A DNA stretch of 64,000 nucleotides from assembly GCA_035048815.1 (NCBI GenBank), contig JAUCBN010000012.1, forward strand, positions 1,312,001-1,376,000. Direction: 5' to 3'. Below are positions 56,711 to 64,000 of this stretch, one piece after another. Origin of the DNA: Abelmoschus esculentus. Lineage: Eukaryota; Streptophyta; Magnoliopsida; Malvales; Malvaceae. The translations under genes and the position numbers were made by a program. The notes under the pieces were generated by a model that worked only from the letters and a program-made list of their open reading frames with translations, searched no databases and was not told where the DNA came from. The number at the start of each line of letters is the position of its first letter. Within the stretch, counting starts at the first letter, position 1.

Positions 56711-59700
56711 ATGGGTTGCATGAGTTCCAAGTCTGCGGCTGTTGAAGATAGCCGTGAGAACCTCCAAGGGAGGCTGAAGCGAAAAGGGTCATTAGAAAAG
56801 CATGTTCAACGAGCTAATTCATCAGGAAGAGAGAAGGTTGTTCGATCAAAGGATAAATATGGTGGTAGTGGTGGTGGTGATGTAAAAGTCTTGCCGATCC
56901 ATAAGAAATCCGATGGTTCCAATCGTTTTCAGTATAATGATCAGGTTGAGGAGAAGAGGGTCATTGATAAGTTTGAGGTGGTAGAGAAAAATACGATAGC
57001 CTGTCATCATCCGGGTTCAGAAAGGGTGCTGAATAGCATAGAAGGAGAGCAGGTTGCAGCCGGGTGGCCTGCTTGGCTTGTTGCTGTGGCAGGTGAAGCT
57101 ATCAAGGGATGGATACCGCGACGGGCCAATTCCTTTGAGAAGTTGGATAAAGTAAGTTCTCTTACTTGGCTTGATCCTCTATTTACGTTTACTTGTTGCT
57201 GTGTTCTTGTAGTGGGGTACATGATGGAATAGTTTTGACACTGAAATCAGCCTATTATTCATCTATATATGTTTTCCATGATGAAATTCTCATTTTCATT
57301 CATTTGGTTTTTGCATGACAGTATTTCATTATTGCAGATTGGCCAAGGAACGTATAGTAGTGTGTATAAGGCCCGTGACCGCATTCATGATAAACTTGTG
57401 GCTCTGAAAAGAGTGAAGTGTGATAATCGTGATCCCGAGAGTGTGAAGTTTATGGCAAGGGAAATTATTCTCTTACGAAGACTTGATCATCCGAATGTTA
57501 TTAAACTGGAAGGCTTGATCATATCCCAGACCTCCTGCAGCTTATACCTTGTTTTTGAATATATGGAACATGATCTTGTGGGACTCGCATCACTTCCCGG
57601 GATCAAGTTTACTGAGCCTCAGGTAATCTTATTGTGGTATTATTGTTTTCTCACTTTCTGGCCGTTGTTCGACATTGTCTCTTGATAAAGCGGTGTTTAG
57701 ATGCAACCTTGGTCTATCAGTCACCAACTTTCTTTCGGTTTTGGGTCAGATTAAATGCTACATGCAGCAGCTTCTAAGTGGACTTGATCATTGTCACAGC
57801 CATGGTGTTCTTCATCGTGACATAAAGGGTTCAAATCTTCTCATTGACAGTAAAGGAATCTTAAAGATTGCAGATTTTGGATTAGCTATTCATTTTGATC
57901 CTCACGATAGTGTTCCGATGACCAGTCGTGTAGTGACACTTTGGTATCGACCACCAGAACTTTTGTTAGGAGCTACTCATTATGGGGTTGCAGTAGATTT
58001 ATGGAGTGCTGGTTGTATAGTGGGGGAACTTTATTCAGGCAAGCCTATTTTGCCTGGGAAAACAGAGGTACTACCTGCTTTTTTCTTTACTACTAACATA
58101 ACTTCGATCATTATAATCCTAAGAGAAAATACTTGAGGAGAAAGAACTGACTAGAAGTTCGTGGACTCTTTTTTCCTTTGTTTTTTAAAGTAAATGGCAG
58201 ATATGAATTAAATTTTCAGCACCATGTAGGTTGAGCAATTACATAAGATTTTTAAGCTTTGCGGCTCTCCAACTGACGACTACTGGAGAAGAGCAAAATT
58301 ACCTCATTCAACGGTGTTCAAGCCTCGACACCCGTATAAACGATGTATTGCTGAAACATTTAAAGAGTTCCCTTCTCCTGCTGTATCTCTCATGGAGACC
58401 TTGCTTTCAATAGATCCCGTTCATCGAAAAACTGCAGCTTTTTCTCTGAAGAGTGAGGTATGCACAAGATGATCAATCATTTCCAATGATTTTATTCAAT
58501 AAAGGAGATATGTCGTATGCCCATTTTTCTTGGCATAGATTTTCTTAACATTTTTCTTTATAGTTATCGAATCAGAACTAAGATGGTTTGTTGCAACAAT
58601 GAAAATACATGTTCTAGCCTGTTGAGTCATTAAATTCTTTATGCTCTTGGCTTAATGAATTTTCATCAGTTATTTATTTTATTTCTCTACCTTCTTTTTG
58701 GTCAGTTATTTACAACACAACCTCTTGCATGTGATCCTTCAAGTCTACCGAAGTATCCTCCGAGCAAGGAGATTGATGCTAAGTTGCGGGATGAAGAAAC
58801 CAGAAGGTACTTGTTAAAATTGATTCTTATCAACATTGTTTGTATTTTTTTTTTCTGGTATACACTACTTGTCTGTCTTATCATCTAATTCTGAACCTAT
58901 ATTGATAATTGCAAATGTCAATAATTGCGCTTCTTCGATACGATGGAGCAACTTTTTTATCCCCTTCGAAGCAATTGAGTTTTATATCTTGCTTACTATT
59001 AAGAAGTCTTCTTCATAAGGTTGTACTCTTCTTTATTCCCTTAGGCAAAAAGCAGTTGGGAGCAGGGGTTCAAAGGTTGACAAGGAACGGAGGGGACAAA
59101 AGGAACCACTTCCAATACCAACATCCAATTCGAATACTAATACGGCCACATCAACGCAGGTAATTTCTTTTAAAGGACAAAAGACACAAGATCACACTGT
59201 GTTATGAAATTTCTTTTGCAGTGAAGGATATAAATTTGAGAAAAAAATCTCAAGAATGTAAACATTGCCTGCAGTCACTTTTGTGCTTTTTGGTGAGAAC
59301 CGGAGGAACAAACTTTGAGCATCTCTCTTATGTTTGTCGGAATACTTGGATTTGAAAGAGATTTTGAAAAATGAATCTATGAGTGTCTATCTTTATGGTA
59401 CTGATTAGCTCATACTTGTTAAGGTGGTGAATTGAATTGCAGTTTATAAAGTTAGATACCGAAAGGTTCGTAGGCAGAATCTAGCATCTGTAAATGATAG
59501 AAATTGTAGTTCTTTCTTGCACTTATACACTAGATATATGCACTAACAGGAGTCTTTTGTGACCAAATGTAATTGGATTTTTAAAAATTTATTCTTTTTC
59601 TTTCATCTGTATATGGGTGTATATTTGGTTTTCCCTGGTTGCCATTCTTCTAAATGTGCTACTTTGCACTCTAACAGCATAGAACAATTTTTTTATGCAA

Positions 59701-60622
59701 ACATACAGATTAGCATGTTTCTTATATTCTTCCCTTGGTGTCCATGGTTCTTGCTTTTCTATAGCTAATCATATTCAATCCCCCTGCCCCATTAAGTTAC
59801 AGGGAGGACAACACCATCCTAGTTTGAAGAGCAGGAGTCAGATGCACAATACTGGTAAAGCAGATGCCTTTTCTGGTATTTTGATTGATCCCTCACCCCT
59901 TAAACAGACACCTGCTGCAAAAGAAGAAATTAGAGATTTCCCGGAGCACAATAGAAAGAAAATTTCACATTCAGGCCCGTTGGTCAAGGGCACTGTGTTT
60001 AGGAACTCCCGGAAGGAACACAATGATCTTCCTGTGGTCTCATCCAAAGCCAACTTATCGAAATTATCAGGCTTAGTAGCGGACCACAGACAGAAACAAG
60101 GACCCTCGACTCTAGAAGCAGTGAATCAAGCAGGCAGGCCTCGTAGATCGTTTAACGAGTTCGAGTCTGCCAGAAATCAGAATGTCAGACACCATATGCC
60201 AAAGACCACAGAATCTCCACTGCCAGTAGGTGGAAGATCCTGCAGTAAGGAACCAAGTCCAGTTACGGTTAGTTTCTTGACATCTTTTTTAACTTTTAAT
60301 CAGAGGTCATGGTTGCAAATTGATCAAAACATAACTAAAATTTATCATCAACCATGCACATTCTTTATTTTGATCAAAGTTTAGTACTAAATCAGCTATT
60401 CCTTTGGTCTTTTAGCATGCACTGTTTTTTTATTTTATGAATTCTAACTAATGACTGGTGCAGCATGGCGGAGGTCCTAGCCCCAGTGGAAGCAAAATGT
60501 ACTTATCGGGTCCGTTACTTGCTTCGTCCAACAACATGGATCAAATGCTGAAAGAGCATGACCGTAATATCCAAGAGTTTGCTCGAAGAAGAGCAAGGCA
60601 TGGCAAGAAAAAACTCAGGTAA
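56711..60622 (+). CDS. CDK-like Ser/Thr kinase, IBS1/At1g54610 clade, eight exons
   Basis: Exons 56711-57151, 57338-57622, 57750-58067, 58230-58457, 58706-58806, 59045-59159, 59803-60267 and 60464-60622 join to 703 residues. The N-terminus MGCMSSK is an N-myristoylation site with an adjacent Cys, so membrane attachment is likely. EQVAAGWPAWL and GWIPRRANSFEKLDK precede the kinase domain (about 148-430): GQGTYSSVYKA, catalytic Lys171, HRDIKGSNLL with Asp266, DFG Asp284, and TLWYRPPELLLG. YPPSKEIDAKLRDEETRRQ is a clade marker. The tail is Ser/Lys-rich and ends GKKKLR. The clade includes IBS1, needed for BABA-primed defence. Cyclin dependence is not known. Confidence 0.92.
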
Positions 60623-60997
60623 TCAACCTTGCAAACTACAGTTGAGTTGACAGCAGAATTCATTATTGCTCATCTCTGCTGGTGATGGAGCTGTGGGACA
60701 AAAACAGCTAAACATTAAAGAAATTCTTCCTGGCTACCTGCTATGTTACGACTTCAACTCCAATCAAATCAATCGAAGCCAAACCAGAAATCAGTTTCAT
60801 CTCTGCTTGCTGTCTGTTGAAGGGCTGAATTATATGTACTCGTATTTTATTTTATATTACTCAAGTAAAAAAAATGAACCATGAAGTCGAAGCAAGGCAC
60901 ACTATATATTCATCAACGGGGAAAGAAATTATGAAAACAATACAGAACAATCTGATCATAAAAATACAGAACAGAATAACATAACAACAGAATCCCA

Positions 60998-61711
60998 TCA
61001 AAACAAACCACTCCCTTCGTCCCTCAAGGCCATGCTGACCAAAACGCTTAAAACCAACACCAACCAAGTACAACACACTACTCCCAACGAACCCGATTTA
61101 TGCTCCGACGACGGAGCTGGTACCCCGCCACCCGAATCTGACGGAGCCTCACCGGCCTTTGGTGGAGAAACCGGCACAGCAGAGGAGGGAGAAGGAGAAG
61201 CAGGAGGCTGTTGCTGGGGTGGTTTGCTTCGCACGGCCATGACCACGACAATGAGCTTTTGCCCTTTGTTGCAATTACCAGCGTTCCCGGTGATGAAAAA
61301 GAAGGGACCCGACCGATCAAACGTGAAGACCGAATCACCTTCCGTTAAGGACTGAATCGGGTTCTTGGTGTTGCAGGAGAAGTAATCTTCTTTTCTCACC
61401 AACAGCACCGAGTCTGATCCTTTCTTGTACTTAAAAACTACAACAAAAACAACAAGATAACCCCAGAAAAAGACCACATCGTATCATCAAATCTCAACAA
61501 ATTTATACGAAAAAAACGAGACATAAACAGATACATGCTTACAGAGAGTGTCATTGACTTGAAATCTCATCCTTTCAGCCCAATGATTGTAATTCTCAGA
61601 AGGACTAACAACCCAACCATCTTTACCACCAACGTAGAACTTATAACCCTGAGTACTTGAAGTCAGAAAACACAGTACCATCACAACCAAAACATTTCTT
61701 TCGAACGCCAT
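60998..61711 (-). CDS. Early nodulin-like protein (ENODL), phytocyanin family, two exons
   Basis: Exon 1 (61543-61711) and exon 2 (60998-61437) join to 202 residues. A signal peptide (about 1-22) precedes the plastocyanin-like domain: YKFYVGGKDGWV, NYNHWAERMRFQVNDTL, FFKYKKGSDSVLLV, DYFSCNTKNPIQS and FFFITGNAGNCNKGQKL. The Cu-ligand histidines are missing, as in ENODLs, so copper binding is not expected. A Pro/Ser/Ala-rich arabinogalactan-type stretch follows, then a hydrophobic C-terminus WLVLVLSVLVSMAL that serves as GPI signal. It should sit on the outer plasma membrane. A TATA-like run lies about 95 bp upstream. The gene is tail-to-tail with the kinase, 375 bp apart. Confidence 0.93.
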
Positions 61712-61800
61712 TGGAACTGCAAAACACAGATTAATATGTTAGAGAGAAGAAAGAGAGGTGGAGTAGATTGAAGTTTGGGGTTTGGTGTAGGCCGGAGGGG

Positions 61801-61811
61801 ATATATAAAGG
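61801..61811 (-). promoter_or_regulatory. TATA-like element of the ENODL gene
   Basis: Minus-strand TTTATATATCC lies about 95 bp upstream of the ATG at 61711, in a reasonable place for a TATA box with a leader of 60 bp or so. Confidence 0.45.
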
Positions 61812-62937
61812 GAACGTAGAGGTGAAGTTACCGTTGCGAAACATGGAAATGGCGAGTGCTTTGGCTGGAATTATGATTAATGGAGGCGGTTGTTAAAGGA
61901 CTAAGCAGAAGCGTTTCATTGGGAGTGTTGATTTCTTGGCTATTTCAGCTCTTACACGTTGCCATCATGCAGGTGATTTAACGGTTATACAAACTTTCCT
62001 AGCATAGCAGTATCCTGTTTTAGACAAAATTAACCAGATACTTAATTCATTAACGTATGTTTTATATGAAAAAATATATATTTTATAAACGTTTTTTTTT
62101 TAGATATAGAGATACAATTTAAGATTTAATAGTTTAAATTTCAAAATTATAGTTAAACCGTATGGTTTAATGTTTATATATTAAAGCCTAAATCTATGAC
62201 ATATTGCTCGAACACTTAAAGTATAACTTAAACCTTAATTTTAAAATGTACCCTAAATCTCTAAATCCTGAAGCCGAAACAAGGACGCTTGTATATTGAA
62301 TATAAACTCGTATATATTTGGACACACAATCTGCGCAAAAAATATATAACTCTTTATATTTAAACTATGAAATCTAAAACCTAAACTCCTAATCTTACAT
62401 CTTAAGCCTTCATTCATGAACTCTAAATTATAATCATAAATTTTAAATTTTATATCATATAACTTAAACCCCTAAACTCTAAATATAAACCATAATTTAT
62501 ATAAATTTGTGTATCACAGTATATATTCTTATATATTTTAATAAAAAAAAATATTTAATACATATAGTAATCACAAAGACGTTAATTAGTCTGAAAATTA
62601 AGTACAACTAAAACATCCCAATTACATTCTTATAAATTGAAATTGTTGAGAAATTGCACGCATAATCACAAAGAGAAAGTAATTAATAATTAATAATTAT
62701 ATTACTTGTAATTACTTTAACGGATGATATATTAAATCAAGTTTCCGTTTTGTTTAACCTCATTTCTTTTAATTTAATTTTTGGTGAATATTCATAAAAT
62801 TTTCAAAGATGAACCAACGGTCAAAAGAAAAATAGTTTTGAATGTTAAATTATATATTTGATAGAATATTTAGTATAAAAATAAATATATATTAATTAAC
62901 TCATTTATTATTGAATGATTTGGGTTAATATTGTATA
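61812..62937. other. ENODL promoter and AT-rich spacer
   Basis: About 200 bp of promoter-like mixed sequence, then AT-rich repeats with AAACCTAAACTC-type runs (62060-62520) like those in the dispersed family at 6108 and 9520. No gene is seen. Confidence 0.45.
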
Positions 62938-63345
62938 TAAGGGTGAAGATCGGTTCGAGTTAAATTTTTTGAATTATTCGAGTTTACGAGTTATATTTTA
63001 TCACTTAAATTTTATTTTTTTATTCAAGACAAGTTTAAGAAAATTGATTCGAGTCGAGTTTTTAAATTCTTATAAATATTTAATTTTAATTATCATGTTA
63101 TAGTATATTTTAATTTAAATGACTTTCTCTAATCATACAAGATATGTATATATTTCTTCATATGTGACAAAATTTCTTCATATTTTCGTGTATATATATA
63201 TATATATCATAAAATTTGAGAGACTCATCTTGAACTTAAAAATAAATTCTTTAATTATAAAAAATTTTGAGCTATTCGAGTTATTTCGAATTTTCATTTA
63301 TGACTCAAACTTTATTTAAATTTTTTTTAAGTCAAATTAAGTTTA
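62938..63345. mobile_element. Decayed second copy of the 425-bp hAT MITE
   Basis: It starts TAAGGGTGAAGATCGGTTCGA and follows 26942-27366 block by block: TTATTCGAGTT.ACGAGT, TATAAATATTTAATT, GACTTTCTCTAAT, GAGACTCAT, AATTCTTTAATTA, GAGCTATTCGAGTTAT. The right terminus has decayed, so the end point is approximate and no target duplication is seen. Confidence 0.7.
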
Positions 63346-64000
63346 TAAAATTTCAAATCAAATCAAAATAAATTAAATATTTTTATCTTAAATCAAATTA
63401 TTTTTTTTTAATCAAATTAAGTTTTATTCCCCAAATCGTATCTAACGGAAAAAAAAACATCAGGACTGAGGGCGCACCGACGTATCATGGGCGAGTGCCA
63501 TACATGCCTCAACAAATAAATAATTTATTTTTTACTTTTAATTTACTTTTAAATTGTTTTAATTTTATATTCCATTCGATAATAAATAAATTATTGTACT
63601 GTTTATTTTATTTCCATGGATTAATGCTCCTTATCTAACACTCATGCTGTAGCCCTGTAGCCTCTCTAACTAATAAAGATTAAAATAATTTTAATAAATA
63701 CACCAAAAAAAGGTCGACTCTCCTTCATTGGAACGTATCTATAACCGCCTACAGAGCGCGTAATGGAACCAACTAAAACCTAGAGGGAAAGACTCTCCTT
63801 TTCGACTTGTAATCACAAAATTCAAGCAAAACATGTCAACAACAAACCAACACTTCGCCAAACCATTTTTAGGTTAAAAACTTTTCTCATTTATACTTTC
63901 ACGTATTTCCTGTTGATAGTATTTGTGTTTTGAGTGTGTTGTTTCTGTCTCTGGGTCCAAAATCGTTTCTTGGGAAAGTTCTTTTGTGGGGTTTATCGTT
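63346..64000. other. Spacer to the window end, possible promoter of a gene beyond it
   Basis: AT-rich to about 63600, then gene-like composition with a T-rich, leader-like last 120 bases. No start codon can be tied to a coding region inside the window. Confidence 0.35.

Overview
This is a nuclear chromosome window from a flowering plant, most likely a eudicot. The coding islands are plant-specific families with spliced genes (GT-AG introns), separated by very AT-rich intergenic DNA full of small decayed transposons. I cannot fix the species from sequence alone; a Malvaceae-type eudicot is only a guess.

Layout. 1-2.3 kb: a two-exon O-methyltransferase (minus). 2.6-2.9 kb: a reverse-transcriptase zinc-binding fragment. 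5.2-5.9 kb: an NDR1/HIN1-like membrane protein. 6-13.7 kb: a gene desert with a 177-bp hAT-type MITE and SINE-like remnants. 13.7-19.4 kb: an AP2/ERF factor (ERF053/054-like) and the intronless spliceosomal PRP6/STA1 gene. 20.3-21.3 kb: a pseudo-tRNA-Phe and a polyol-transporter pseudogene. 21.6-23.6 kb: clathrin light chain, then a beta-expansin pseudogene. 25.0 kb: a 42-residue basic peptide gene. 25.2-28.3 kb: desert with a 425-bp hAT MITE. 28.4-33.1 kb: a divergent pair, an RMA-type RING E3 ligase and a DTW-domain tRNA aminocarboxypropyltransferase. 34.3-35.2 kb: a LORELEI-like GPI-anchored protein. 36.6-37.2 kb: an 83-residue two-exon protein. 39.0-45.1 kb: a FLOE/DUF1421 prion-like protein, a plant-specific basic nuclear protein with E2F-type promoter sites, and a GH5 endo-beta-mannanase. 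46-50 kb: desert with a 9-bp-TSD MITE. 50.5-51.1 kb: a membrane protein gene with an apparent C-terminal frameshift. 51.36-53.5 kb: a composite element whose imperfect terminal inverted repeats enclose a 187-bp tandem array and an AT-rich minisatellite. 56.7-61.7 kb: a myristoylatable CDK-like kinase (IBS1/At1g54610 clade), tail-to-tail with an early nodulin-like protein.

The genes do not form one pathway, as expected for a plant chromosome. Loose themes are cell wall and cell surface (mannanase, ENODL, LORELEI-like, NHL, expansin remnant), membrane traffic and protein turnover (clathrin light chain, RMA ligase), and RNA processing (PRP6, DTW). The least explained structure is the composite TIR element at 51.36-53.5 kb. 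Exon coordinates were derived by hand from reading frame, splice consensus and family resemblance; no alignment or transcript data were available.
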